A stretch of DNA of 64,000 bases from Contendibacter sp031732755. GTDB lineage: Bacteria; Pseudomonadota; Gammaproteobacteria; Competibacterales; Competibacteraceae. Shown here one piece after another: positions 8,487-17,088 of the stretch. The DNA lies in assembly GCA_031732755.1 (NCBI GenBank), contig JAVMKI010000051.1, positions 47,971 to 111,970 of the forward strand, in the 5' to 3' direction. Every line of letters starts with the position of its first letter. Positions within the stretch are counted from its first letter, which is position 1. The notes below the pieces were generated by a model. That model saw nothing but the letters and a program-made list of their open reading frames with translations. It was not told the origin of the DNA and did not search any database. A program made the position numbers and the translations under genes.

Positions 8487-8870
8487 TCAGTGCAGGGTGC
8501 GGGGGATGGAGAGCACGAAAGGAGGAATTTCGGCGTCGAAGGCCACTCCGTCGTCGGCCAACATCTGATAACTGCCCTTCATACTACCGACCGCCGTTTC
8601 CAGAATCGTGCCGCTGGTGTATTGGAAACCCTCGCCCGGCCGCAGATAGGGTTGCTCGCCGACCACGCCCTCGCCGCGCACCTCCTCGACCTTGCCGTTG
8701 GCGTCGGTGATGATCCAGTGGCGGCTGAGCAACTTGGCGGCGATGGTGCCCTGGTTCAAAACCTGGACCGTGTAAGCGAACACGTAGCGGTCCCGATCCG
8801 GATTGGATTGTTCCTCCAGGAAAAACGCCTGCGCGGCGACGGTGATGTGGTAATGAATTTTTTTCGCCAT
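8487..8870 (-). CDS. apaG: ApaG protein
   Basis: 127 residues, the normal length. ApaG is a beta-sandwich protein of unsettled biochemical role; in enterobacteria it is encoded beside apaH and ksgA, but here neither is adjacent. Diagnostic segments are YTVQVLNQG, LLSRHWIITDANG, VRGEGVVGEQPYL and FQYTSGTILETAVGSMKGSY. It starts at ATG 8870 and is followed after 16 bp by the methyltransferase gene. Confidence 0.95.
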   Translation of the reverse strand: MAKKIHYHITVAAQAFFLEEQSNPDRDRYVFAYTVQVLNQGTIAAKLLSRHWIITDANGKVEEVRGEGVVGEQPYLRPGEGFQYTSGTILETAVGSMKGSYQMLADDGVAFDAEIPPFVLSIPRTLH

Positions 8871-8950
8871 GGGCGGTCGGTTCCGGGTCAGGGTAGGGAG
8901 GCGGCGTTATCCACGAAAAACACGGAAAGCACGGAGGTGACGTCAGGCCG

Positions 8951-10057
8951 TTAGCCGTTCAACGTTTTGGCCTTGGCTTCAATGGCGGCCAGCACATGTT
9001 CGAAGGACTGGATAAAGGCGTTGACCCCGTCGAGTTCCAACTGGTCGGTGACAGCGCTCAGATCAATGCCCAGTTCCGACAGCGTCGCCAGTTGCGTCAG
9101 CGCCTCGTCCACCTCCCGCTCCAGGGTCGCGGCAACCATACCGTGGTCGCGAAAGGCGGCGTAGGTGGCGGGCGGCATGGTGTTGACGGTGTCGGGGCCG
9201 ATCAGGTTGTCCACATACAGCAGGTCGGGATAGGCGGGATTCTTGGTGCTGGTGCTGGCCCACAGCAGGCGCTGTGGCCGCGCTCCGGCGGCGCGCAGGG
9301 CAGCGAAATGCGCGCCGCCGGTGATTTCCAGGTATTCCTGATAGGCCAGCTTGGCGTTGGCGTTGGCGATCCGGCCTTGCAGTTCCGGTCGCCGCTCGGC
9401 CAAGATCGGGTCCAGCGCGGTGTCAAGTCGGCTGACGAAGAAGCTGGCCACCGAGGCGATGCGATCCAGCGGCAACCCCTGGGCGCGCCGGCGTTCCAAA
9501 CCGCGCAGATACGCCTCGGCCACCGAGATGTAGCGTTCCACCGAGAACAGCAAGGTGACGTTGACGTTGACCCCCTCGGCGATCAGCCGCTCGACCGCGT
9601 GCAATCCCGGCACCGTGCCCGGCACCTTGATCATGATGTTGGGCAGCGCCAGTCGAGCGAACAACTCGCGCGCCTCTCGCACCGTGCCGTCCACGTCGTG
9701 GGCCAGATCGGGCGAGACCTCCAGGCTGACCATGCCATCCACACCGTCCGTCGCCTCGTAGGTCGGGCGCAGAGCCTCGGCGGCGGCGCGAATATCCTCG
9801 ATGGCCAGGGTGAAAAACAGGTCGCGGCTGGACTGCCGGGGGTTGCGCTGGAGGGCACGGCGCAATGCCTCATCGTAGTCGCCGCTGCCGGCGATGGCCT
9901 TTTCGAAGATGGTTGGGTTGGAGGTGATGCCGCGCAGATCATCCTCGGCGATCAACCGCGCCAGCATTCCGGAACTCAGCATGGAACGCTGGATGTTGTC
10001 GTACCAGACGCTTTGGCCAGCGGCGCTCAGCAGGCGCAGGGGATTGGCTTGGGGCAT
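8951..10057 (-). CDS. tal: Transaldolase
   Basis: 368 residues, matching the longer bacterial transaldolase subfamily. It transfers a dihydroxyacetone unit between sugar phosphates in the non-oxidative pentose phosphate pathway. Visible segments are the N-terminal GQSVWYDNIQRSML and GITSNPTIFEKAI, VSLEVSPDLAHD, and the Schiff-base lysine in NIMIKVPGT. Further on, LLWASTSTKNPAYPDLLYVDNLIGPDTVNTMPP is typical of the group. Starting ATG at 10057. An IS element lies shortly upstream and could affect its promoter. Confidence 0.95.
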   Translation of the reverse strand: MPQANPLRLLSAAGQSVWYDNIQRSMLSSGMLARLIAEDDLRGITSNPTIFEKAIAGSGDYDEALRRALQRNPRQSSRDLFFTLAIEDIRAAAEALRPTYEATDGVDGMVSLEVSPDLAHDVDGTVREARELFARLALPNIMIKVPGTVPGLHAVERLIAEGVNVNVTLLFSVERYISVAEAYLRGLERRRAQGLPLDRIASVASFFVSRLDTALDPILAERRPELQGRIANANAKLAYQEYLEITGGAHFAALRAAGARPQRLLWASTSTKNPAYPDLLYVDNLIGPDTVNTMPPATYAAFRDHGMVAATLEREVDEALTQLATLSELGIDLSAVTDQLELDGVNAFIQSFEHVLAAIEAKAKTLNG

Positions 10058-10145
10058 GGAGTGATCCTCGGACGGCGGGAAAGGTAGTTGATGAATTGTA
10101 GCAACTCCCAGGCGCGGGGCGGCAAAACCGAATTGGGTGAACTAG

Positions 10146-10994
10146 ATACTGTAGTCACGAGATTGGAAATACGGGAGCATCGTGGGGCCGAAGACAAAGG
10201 AGGCCCTTTATGAAAGAGACAGTTCCCGCGTACCGCTGCCACGATCTATCCGATGAGACAGGGGCTTTGCTAGAGCCGCATCTGCCGGGACGCCGGGGGT
10301 GTGGAGCGGAATCGCTGAAGACAACCGGTTATTTATCAATGCGGTCTTCTGGATCATCCGCACAGGTGCGCCGTGGCGTGATTTGCCGCCGGACCTTGGG
10401 GACTGGAGCAATACGCACCGCTGTTTTATCCGCTGGCGGGACAAGGGCGTGTGGGAAAGGTTGCTCGACCTCCTGATCGACGAGCCGGATTACGCATGGC
10501 TGATGGATGATCGACGCCAGCCCTTGTAAAGTCCACCCTCATGCCGCCGGAGCCGAGGGCGGTAACCAGGCCATGGGCCGCGCCAAAGGGGGCTTAACAC
10601 CAAGATCCATCTGGCCGTGGATGCACATGGCATGCCGGTCAGAGCCCTTGTTCCCCAAGGTCCCGCAGCGGATTGCACACAGGCTGCAAGGCCGATCGAG
10701 GGCGTCGACGCCGATCATCTGATCGCTGACCAGGGCTACGATACTGACGCCATCCTTGAGATGGCGCGCGCCCGGGGCATGAACGCCGTCATCCCGCCGA
10801 GGAAACACCGCACGGCGCAAAGATCGTACGACAAAGAGCTTTATCAATTACGTCATCTGGTCGAAAACGCTTTCCCGCACCTGAAAAGATGGCGCGGCAT
10901 CGCCACGCGCTACGCCAAAAACACGGCATCCTTCCTCGCCGCCGTCCATGTCCGCTGTCTCGCACTCTGGTTCAATATCTCGTGACTACAGCAT
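10146..10994 (+). mobile_element. IS5-family insertion sequence, inactive
   Basis: 849 bp bounded by terminal inverted repeats ATACTGTAGTCACGAGAT (left) and its near-complement at the right end (reverse complement ATGCTGTAGTCACGAGAT). Both ends are flanked by CTAG (10142-10145 and 10995-10998), fitting a 4-bp YTAR-type target duplication of IS5-family elements. The transposase is disrupted by three frame changes, so the copy is dead unless served in trans. Confidence 0.85.
10210..10985 (+). pseudogene. IS5-family transposase, frameshifted
   Basis: The reading frame is split into four pieces. The first (from 10210) reads MKETVPAYRCHDLSDETG to LPGRRG. The second (about 10299-10529) carries GIAEDNRLFINAVFWIIRTG and PWRDLPPDLGDW. 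The third (about 10507-10600) carries KVHPHAAGAEGGNQAMGRAKGG. The fourth (about 10600-10985) carries the catalytic region VDAHGMPVRALV, IADQGYDTDAI and ENAFPHLKRWRGIATRYAKN. The pieces join into one normal DDE transposase if three frameshifts are undone. One shift could be programmed, as in some IS5 subgroups, but not all three. Confidence 0.85.
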
Positions 10995-11121
10995 CTAGGC
11001 GAGACATGAAAAAACCTACACTTGCAAGACGCTCCCCTCCCCCACGAGGGAGAGGAGATTGAATTCGGCCTTTACCTCCAATCCGTCTTTCGGCGGACGG
11101 GAGAAGCCTTGGCGCTTCTTC

Positions 11122-12762
11122 TCAAAGATGCTTGGCCCGCTCGCGCAGGATGAACTTCTGCATCTTGCCGGTCGAGGTCTTGGGCAGCGGGCCGAACACC
11201 ACGGTTCTGGGCACCTTGAACCGCGCCAACTGACTACGGCAGAACTCGATGATTTCCTCTTCCGTGACATGCTCCATGCCCGATTTGACGGTCACGAACG
11301 CGCACGGCGTTTCACCCCACTTCTCATCGGGTCGGGCCACCACCGCCACCTCCAGGATCGCCGGATGCCGGTACAGGATATCCTCGACCTCGATGGTGGA
11401 GATGTTCTCGCCGCCGGAAATGATGATGTCCTTGGAGCGGTCCTTGATGTCGATGTAACCGTCCTCGTGCCAGACCGCCAGGTCGCCGGTATGGAACCAG
11501 CCGCCCTGAAACGCTTCCTCGCTGGCGCCGGGATTTTTCAGATAACCCTTCATGACATTATTGCCGCGCATGAAAATTTCGCCGATGGTCTCGCCGTCCA
11601 TCGGGACCGGCTCCAAGGTTTGGGCGTTGGCCACCATCAACTCTTCCAACATTGGATAGCGCACGCCCTGACGGGACTTGAGCGCCGCCCGCTCCGGCAG
11701 GCTCAGCTCGTTCCAGTGATCGTGCCAGGCGCAGACCACCGCTGGCCCGTAGGTTTCGGTCAGACCATAGACGTGGGTCACCTCGAAGTTCATCCGCTCC
11801 ATGCCCTCGATCACCGCCGCCGGGGGCGCCGCGCCCGCCGTCATCACCTTGACCGGATGATGGATGCCCGCTTTCATGTCATCGGGGGAGTTTTTGAGAA
11901 GATTCAACACGATGGGCGCGCCGCAGAAGTAGTTCACCTTCTCTTCCTTGATCAGATTGAAAATCAGGTCGGCGCGGACCTGGCGCAGGCAGACGTTGGT
12001 GCCAACGGTCGCGGCGATGGTCCACGGGAAACACCAGCCGTTACAGTGGAACATCGGCAGGGTCCACAGATAGACCGGATGTAGGCCCATGTTCCAGACC
12101 AGGGCGTTGCAAACCGCGTTCAGGTAAGCGCCGCGATGATGGTAAACCACGCCCTTCGGGTTGCCAGTGGTGCCGGAGGTGTAGTTCAGCGAGATAGCCT
12201 GCCACTCGTCCGCGGGTGATTGCCAGGCGAACTCGGGATTGCCCTCGGCCAGCAGCGTTTCGTAATCCAGCGTTCCCAGTTTCTCGCCGCCGACGAATTC
12301 GGGATCGTCCACATCGATCACCAGCGGGCGTTTCTTGGGCTGGATCAGCCGCAGGGCTTTGCCGATGGTCTCGGAAAACTCGCGGTCGGTGAACAGAATC
12401 TTGGCCTCGCCATGTTCGAGCATGAAGGCGATGGCTTCGGCGTCCAGCCGGATGTTCAGGGTGTTGAGCACCGCCCCCATCATTGGCACGCCAAAGTGCA
12501 TCTCGAACATTTCCGGGATATTGGGCAACATCGCCGCCACCGTGTCGCCCAAGCCGATGCCGCGCTGTTGCAGCGCCGAGGCCAGCCGCCGGCAACGGGC
12601 GTAGGTCTCCGCCCAATCACGCCGAACCGCGCCATGCACCACGGCGAGATGGTGGGGATAAACCGCCGCGGCGCGTTCGATGAAAGTCAGTGGGGTCAGC
12701 GGCACGAAATTGGCGGCGTTCCGGTTCAGGCCCATTTCGTAGGGATTCGTGGGGGCGGTCAT
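11122..12762 (-). CDS. AMP-forming acyl-CoA synthetase
   Basis: 546 residues. It activates a carboxylic acid to acyl-AMP and then acyl-CoA. The P-loop-like motif YTSGTTGNPKGV, the YGLTETYGP adenine-binding segment, WFHTGD and the C-terminal catalytic lysine in LPKTSTGKMQKF are all present. Overall similarity is to the medium-chain or methylmercaptopropionate-type ligases (NFVPLTPLTFIERAA, LPMFHCNGWC), but substrate cannot be assigned. The gene lies upstream of nothing obvious; an enoyl-CoA hydratase-like gene precedes it by 59 bp on the same strand, so the two may form a short fatty-acid or acid-activation operon. Confidence 0.9.
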   Translation of the reverse strand: MTAPTNPYEMGLNRNAANFVPLTPLTFIERAAAVYPHHLAVVHGAVRRDWAETYARCRRLASALQQRGIGLGDTVAAMLPNIPEMFEMHFGVPMMGAVLNTLNIRLDAEAIAFMLEHGEAKILFTDREFSETIGKALRLIQPKKRPLVIDVDDPEFVGGEKLGTLDYETLLAEGNPEFAWQSPADEWQAISLNYTSGTTGNPKGVVYHHRGAYLNAVCNALVWNMGLHPVYLWTLPMFHCNGWCFPWTIAATVGTNVCLRQVRADLIFNLIKEEKVNYFCGAPIVLNLLKNSPDDMKAGIHHPVKVMTAGAAPPAAVIEGMERMNFEVTHVYGLTETYGPAVVCAWHDHWNELSLPERAALKSRQGVRYPMLEELMVANAQTLEPVPMDGETIGEIFMRGNNVMKGYLKNPGASEEAFQGGWFHTGDLAVWHEDGYIDIKDRSKDIIISGGENISTIEVEDILYRHPAILEVAVVARPDEKWGETPCAFVTVKSGMEHVTEEEIIEFCRSQLARFKVPRTVVFGPLPKTSTGKMQKFILRERAKHL

Positions 12763-12821
12763 ATGATGTGATCCTCGTTGGTTTTAGTGGAATCGCGGTG
12801 ATGGTTGACCGGGCAGCCGAA

Positions 12822-13619
12822 TCAGCGGCCCTGCCAGGTCGGTTTACGTTTGGCGATAAAGGCGTCGATGCCTTCGCGGGCATCCTCGCTGTTCATGTTG
12901 CAGGCCATGACTGCGCTGGCGCGAGCGTAGGCTTTTTCCAAACCCATTTCCAACTGTTGATAGAACAGTTCCTTACCCATGGCGATGGCCAGCGGCGATT
13001 TGTTGCAAATGGAATCGGCCAATTGCCCGATGGCGGCGTCCAGTTGATCCAGCGGCGCGATCCGGTTGACCAGACCCTGACGCAGGGCGGTCGGCGCATC
13101 AATGAACTCACCGGTCAGCAACAATTCCAGCGCCTGCTTGCGGCTCAAATTACGGCTCAGCGCCACGCCGGGGGTGGCGCAGAACAGGCCGACGTTGATG
13201 CCGGAGGTGGCGAAACGGGCATTGTCGGCGGCGACCGCCAGATCACAGGCCGCCACCAATTGGCAGCCGGCGGCGGTGGCGATGCCGTGGACTCGGGCAA
13301 TCACCGGCTGGGGTAGACGGTTGATGGTGAGCATCACCCGCCCGCACTGGGCAAACAGCGCCTGGTGAAAAGCCGGATCGGTCTGGGCGCGCATTTCCTT
13401 GAGATCGTGGCCAGCGCAGAAGGCCGGACCGGCCCCGGCGATCACCACGACCCGGACGGTCTTATCGACGGCGACGGTGTCCAATACCGCTTGCAGCGCC
13501 TCCAGCATGGCTTGTGACAGCGCGTTATACTGTTTGGGACGATTAAGAGTGAGCGTGGCGACGCCTGCTTCATCCTGGCGCAGCACCAGAGCGTCTTCGG
13601 CAGGAATGGTTGCGGTCAT
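12822..13619 (-). CDS. Enoyl-CoA hydratase/isomerase family protein
   Basis: 265 residues from ATG 13619, reading MTATIPAEDALVLRQDE; upstream in-frame codons look non-coding. Crotonase fold is shown by LTLNRPKQYNALSQAML, the oxyanion-hole segment GAGPAFCAGHDLKEM, and GIATAAGCQLVAACDLAVA. The Glu residues of classical enoyl-CoA hydratase are not obvious in the second motif (VHGIATAAGCQL), so it may be one of the ECHDC3-like members without hydratase activity. Likely acts with the acyl-CoA ligase downstream. Confidence 0.85.
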   Translation of the reverse strand: MTATIPAEDALVLRQDEAGVATLTLNRPKQYNALSQAMLEALQAVLDTVAVDKTVRVVVIAGAGPAFCAGHDLKEMRAQTDPAFHQALFAQCGRVMLTINRLPQPVIARVHGIATAAGCQLVAACDLAVAADNARFATSGINVGLFCATPGVALSRNLSRKQALELLLTGEFIDAPTALRQGLVNRIAPLDQLDAAIGQLADSICNKSPLAIAMGKELFYQQLEMGLEKAYARASAVMACNMNSEDAREGIDAFIAKRKPTWQGR

Positions 13620-13826
13620 GGTGATGGTCCTTAAAACTGGAAACCCGTTTTGGGGAAATCGAACAGTGGCGGCAGGCCACTTGGCTGTAACGACTCGCGG
13701 CTGGTGGATTTCGCTTCGTTCATCCACTCTACAATTCTACAATTCATTCGCCCAGTCCGGTTGCAACACTAACCTGGCAATTTCCACCATGGGACTTGAC
13801 CAATCCCGCCCTCTCTTCCTTCGCCC

Positions 13827-14468
13827 ATGAACAATCCACCACCTACCGCGATAGTCTACCTGGTGGGCACCGATCCGGTGCTTTGCGAGGCGCTCCAATG
13901 CCTGTTGAAATCGGTCGGCTTGCAAACTCTGGCTTGCGCTGACATGGAAACGTTTCTGGCCGCCTACCAGGCGGATTGGCCCGGTTGTCTGTTGCTGGAT
14001 GCGCGGGTTTCGGGATGCGACGATCCTGGCGCCCTGCAAGGTCTTCGCAAGCAGGGCATCGACGCGCCTGTCATCATGATCGCTGGGCACGCTAATGTCA
14101 CCATGGCGGTGACCGCTCTGCGGCAGGGCGTGCTGGATTTCATCGAAAAGCCATTCAACGACCAGATCCTTCTGGACGGCGTCCATCACGCGCTGGCCGT
14201 GGACGCGGCCCGGCAACGCGCCCGGGCGCAACGTCAGGATCTGTTCCTCCGCTTCGATACCTTGACCGCGCGCGAGCAGGACGTACTGCGTTGGGTCGTG
14301 GAAGGGTTGTCCAACCGGGAAATCGCCGAAAAGTTGAATCTGAGCCGCAAGACCGTGGAAATTCATCGCGCCAGGGTCATGCGGAAGATGGAGGCCGACA
14401 CCCTGTCGCAACTGATTCAAATGACGGTGGCCATTGGCATTCTCAAGCTTTACGAGGTGGATGGTTGA
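13827..14468 (+). CDS. FixJ/NarL-type response regulator
   Basis: 213 residues. Receiver domain (about 8-125) has the phospho-acceptor Asp in CLLLDARVSG, and the FixJ-like VIMIAGHANVTMAVTALRQGVLDFIEKPF with the conserved Lys. The C-terminal LuxR-type helix-turn-helix (about 145-200) reads LTAREQDVLRWVVEGLSNREIAEKLNLSRKTVE. FixJ relatives respond to oxygen or respiratory substrates through a partner histidine kinase, but no kinase is adjacent, so its signal is unknown. It precedes the AlbA_2 gene by 71 bp on the same strand. Confidence 0.88.
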   Translation: MNNPPPTAIVYLVGTDPVLCEALQCLLKSVGLQTLACADMETFLAAYQADWPGCLLLDARVSGCDDPGALQGLRKQGIDAPVIMIAGHANVTMAVTALRQGVLDFIEKPFNDQILLDGVHHALAVDAARQRARAQRQDLFLRFDTLTAREQDVLRWVVEGLSNREIAEKLNLSRKTVEIHRARVMRKMEADTLSQLIQMTVAIGILKLYEVDG

Positions 14469-14539
14469 ACACGTTCCATGGAGTGGCTCCCTATAACGAT
14501 GAACGCCGAGATCGCCGCGCTGCTGGGCGAGGTGACGAA

Positions 14540-16411
14540 ATGACGGCGCTCGAACTGATCGAAAGTCTCAACCTCCTCGACGAACACGAGCGCATCGAAG
14601 CCAAGCGCGCTTCGGAAGCTGGCAAATCGATTCTGGAAACGATTTGTGCCTTCGCCAACGAACCCGGCCTGGGGGGTGGCTGGATCGTGCTGGGCGTCGC
14701 GCGCGAGGAGTTAGCGCTCTTCCCAGCTTACGAAGTTGAAGGTGTGGTTCATCCAGACAAGATCACGACCGACATCGCCACCCAATGCCGCAACACGTTC
14801 AACATTCCGTGGCGCGTGGACATTTCCACCGAGAATGTCCAGGGCAAGAATGTCGTTGTGGTGTTCGTCCCCGAAGCCCAGCCTCAAGACAAGCCGGTCT
14901 TTTTGAAGTCCCAGGGGCTACCACGGGGCGCTTTCCGCCGCGTTGGCAGCACCGACCAACACTGTGCCGAAGACGATCTGGCGGTGTTCCACCAAGGACG
15001 CCAGCAGGAAAGCTTCGATGCCGGGATCGTGGCCGATGCCACTTTCGAGGATTTTTCGCCCGACGCGATTGCTGACTACCGAAAATTTCGCGCCGAGGCG
15101 AACCTGGATGCCGAGGAATTGCGCTGGTCGGATCAGGATCTCATGCAGGCGCTCGGTTGTACTCGTCGCAATCAGCAAGGCGAATGGAAACCCACAGTGA
15201 CCGGCTTGATCCTGTTTGGTACTCCGTTGGCCTTGCGCCGCTGCTTCCCCACGACCCGCGTCGATTACATCCGTGTGCCCGGACGCGAATGGGTGCCCGA
15301 TCCCGACCGCCGTTTCGATACGGTCGAACTGCGCGATCCGCTGTTCCGCCTGATCCGTCGCGCCCAAGCCGCCGTGCTGGATGATTTGCCCAAGCATTTC
15401 GGTCTCAAGGAAGGTGAATTGCAGCGACAGGACAAGCCGGTGATCCCCCTGCGGGTGATCCGTGAGGCGCTGGTCAACGCACTCATGCACCGCAGCTACC
15501 GCAGCCACAGCCCGGTGCAAATCATCCGCTACGCCAATCGGCTGGAGATTCGCAATCCCGGTTTTTCGCTCAAATCCCCCGAGCATCTGGGCGAACCTGG
15601 CTCTCAACCCCGTAACCCCAAGATCGCCGCCGTGCTGCATGAGACCCGCTTTGCGGAAACCAAGGGCAGCGGCATCCGCGTCATGCGCGAGGGCATGGAG
15701 CAGGCGGGACTGACTCCGCCGTTGTTCGAGTCCGACCGTGCGGCCGATCAATTCGTTGCCCGCTACTTCTTCCATCATTTTCTGGGCCACGAGGATATTG
15801 CTTGGTTGGCGCGGTTCCGGGATTTGCATTTGTCGGATGAGGAGGCTAAAGCTCTGGTCATGGTGCGGGAAGCCGGCGCCATCGACAACGCCACCTATCG
15901 GGATTTGAACAAAGTGGATACCCTGACCGCCAGCGGCGCGTTGCGGCGGTTGCGGGATGCCGGGCTGCTTGCTCAAAGGGGGCGGGGTTCGGCAACTTAC
16001 TATGTGCCGACCGACAGGCTAAACGTCGAGGGGCAGGGCTTATCTAGTAACCCCCCGGCCTTATCTAGTAACCCCCTGGCCTTATCTAGTAACCCCCCAG
16101 CCTTATCTAGTAACCCCGATGACGAAACACGCTCTCAGCTCTTGAACGAATTACCAGGAGCACTAGCCGCTCGCTTGGGTGCGCTCGGGCAGCGGCACCC
16201 GCCGGATGAAGTACGCCAAGTGGTGCTCGACCTCTGCCTTCTGCGACCTTGGCGTGCTGAAGAACTTGCGATCCTGCTTCGACGCAACCCGGAAACCGTG
16301 CGCCAGAATTATTTGCGCCCGCTGATGCGAGAAAATCGGTTGACGATGACCAATCCGGACGAGCCGAACGATCCACAGCAGGCGTATCGGACAATGGAGG
16401 ATCGGGAATGA
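14540..16411 (+). CDS. AlbA_2/Schlafen-type DNA-binding domain protein with GHKL ATPase-like domain
   Basis: 623 residues from ATG 14540. An N-terminal AlbA_2 domain (about 10-130) contains ERIEAKRASEAGKSILETICAFAN. The HATPase_c_4-type region (about 300-420) has REALVNALMHRSY, IRYANRLEIRNPG and ETKGSGIRVMREGM. A winged-helix region follows (LSDEEAKALVMVREAGAIDNATYRDLN). Between residues about 501 and 526 lies a 7-residue repeat (LSSNPPA) encoded by a 21-bp minisatellite, acting as a linker to a last helical domain. Such proteins are often called transcriptional regulators; some neighbours of defence genes belong here, but nothing here proves that role. Confidence 0.8.
   Translation: MTALELIESLNLLDEHERIEAKRASEAGKSILETICAFANEPGLGGGWIVLGVAREELALFPAYEVEGVVHPDKITTDIATQCRNTFNIPWRVDISTENVQGKNVVVVFVPEAQPQDKPVFLKSQGLPRGAFRRVGSTDQHCAEDDLAVFHQGRQQESFDAGIVADATFEDFSPDAIADYRKFRAEANLDAEELRWSDQDLMQALGCTRRNQQGEWKPTVTGLILFGTPLALRRCFPTTRVDYIRVPGREWVPDPDRRFDTVELRDPLFRLIRRAQAAVLDDLPKHFGLKEGELQRQDKPVIPLRVIREALVNALMHRSYRSHSPVQIIRYANRLEIRNPGFSLKSPEHLGEPGSQPRNPKIAAVLHETRFAETKGSGIRVMREGMEQAGLTPPLFESDRAADQFVARYFFHHFLGHEDIAWLARFRDLHLSDEEAKALVMVREAGAIDNATYRDLNKVDTLTASGALRRLRDAGLLAQRGRGSATYYVPTDRLNVEGQGLSSNPPALSSNPLALSSNPPALSSNPDDETRSQLLNELPGALAARLGALGQRHPPDEVRQVVLDLCLLRPWRAEELAILLRRNPETVRQNYLRPLMRENRLTMTNPDEPNDPQQAYRTMEDRE
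16039..16117 (+). repeat. 21-bp tandem repeat (minisatellite) inside the AlbA_2 gene
   Basis: Three 21-nt units and a partial fourth, with consensus CTTATCTAGTAACCCCCCGG and one further base. Because 21 is divisible by three, copy-number change keeps the frame and only lengthens the LSSNPPA linker. Units differ at one or two bases. Confidence 0.9.
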
Positions 16412-16488
16412 GCCAGCATATTTTGAAGGCGGTGCTGGTCGGCTCTTCCGAAGGAATTATCTTTATCCAGCCGAAAGGACAATGATTC

Positions 16489-17070
16489 ATGCTCCTCATG
16501 ATCGACAATTACGATTCCTTCACCTACAACCTGGTGCAGTACCTAGGTGAACTGGGCGAGGATGTGCGCGTGTTTCGCAATGATCAGATCACCCCGAACG
16601 AAATCGCCGAATTCCACCCGGCGCGCATCGTCCTCTCACCCGGCCCCTGCACGCCCAACGAAGCGGGCGTATCACTGGCCGCCATCGAGCGCTTCGCCGG
16701 CCAAATACCGATTTTCGGCGTCTGTCTGGGCCATCAGAGCATCGGTCAGGCTTTCGGTGGCCATATCGTCCGCGCCGGGTGCGCGATGCACGGCAAAACC
16801 TCCATCGTCCATCACCACGGTCAAGGTGTATTCGCCGGTCTACCCAATCCATTCACGGTGGTGCGCTATCATTCTCTGGTGATCGAGAAAACCACCGTGC
16901 CGGATTGCCTGGAAGTCACCGGCTGGACCGAGACCCCGGACGGCGAATTGGACGAAATCATGGGCGTCCGGCACAAGACCTTGCCCGTCGAAGGCGTACA
17001 ATTTCATCCCGAATCCATTCTGACCGAGCACGGCCACGCCCTGCTCCAGAATTTTCTCAACCGGCGCTAA
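16489..17070 (+). CDS. trpG: Anthranilate synthase component II (glutamine amidotransferase)
   Basis: 193 residues. Class I glutamine amidotransferase supplying ammonia to anthranilate synthase for tryptophan synthesis; in many proteobacteria the same subunit also serves aminodeoxychorismate synthase. The start MLLMIDNYDSFTYNLVQ is typical. The catalytic Cys lies in GVCLGHQ, and the His-Glu pair in GVQFHPESILTEHG. It is followed by trpD after 18 bp and trpC by overlap, a common trpGDC order; trpE is not adjacent. A 26-codon open frame just upstream (16408-16485) has no recognisable identity. Confidence 0.96.
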   Translation: MLLMIDNYDSFTYNLVQYLGELGEDVRVFRNDQITPNEIAEFHPARIVLSPGPCTPNEAGVSLAAIERFAGQIPIFGVCLGHQSIGQAFGGHIVRAGCAMHGKTSIVHHHGQGVFAGLPNPFTVVRYHSLVIEKTTVPDCLEVTGWTETPDGELDEIMGVRHKTLPVEGVQFHPESILTEHGHALLQNFLNRR

Positions 17071-17088
17071 CCCATCCCGGAGCATGCG

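Noticed and set aside
16039..16117. CRISPR-like array
   Set aside because: The repeat units are 21 nt, contiguous with no spacers, and lie within a coding frame.
16408..16485. 25-residue open frame between the AlbA_2 gene and trpG
   Set aside because: Too short and without family features; could be a leader peptide, but it has no Trp codon run or attenuator hairpin.
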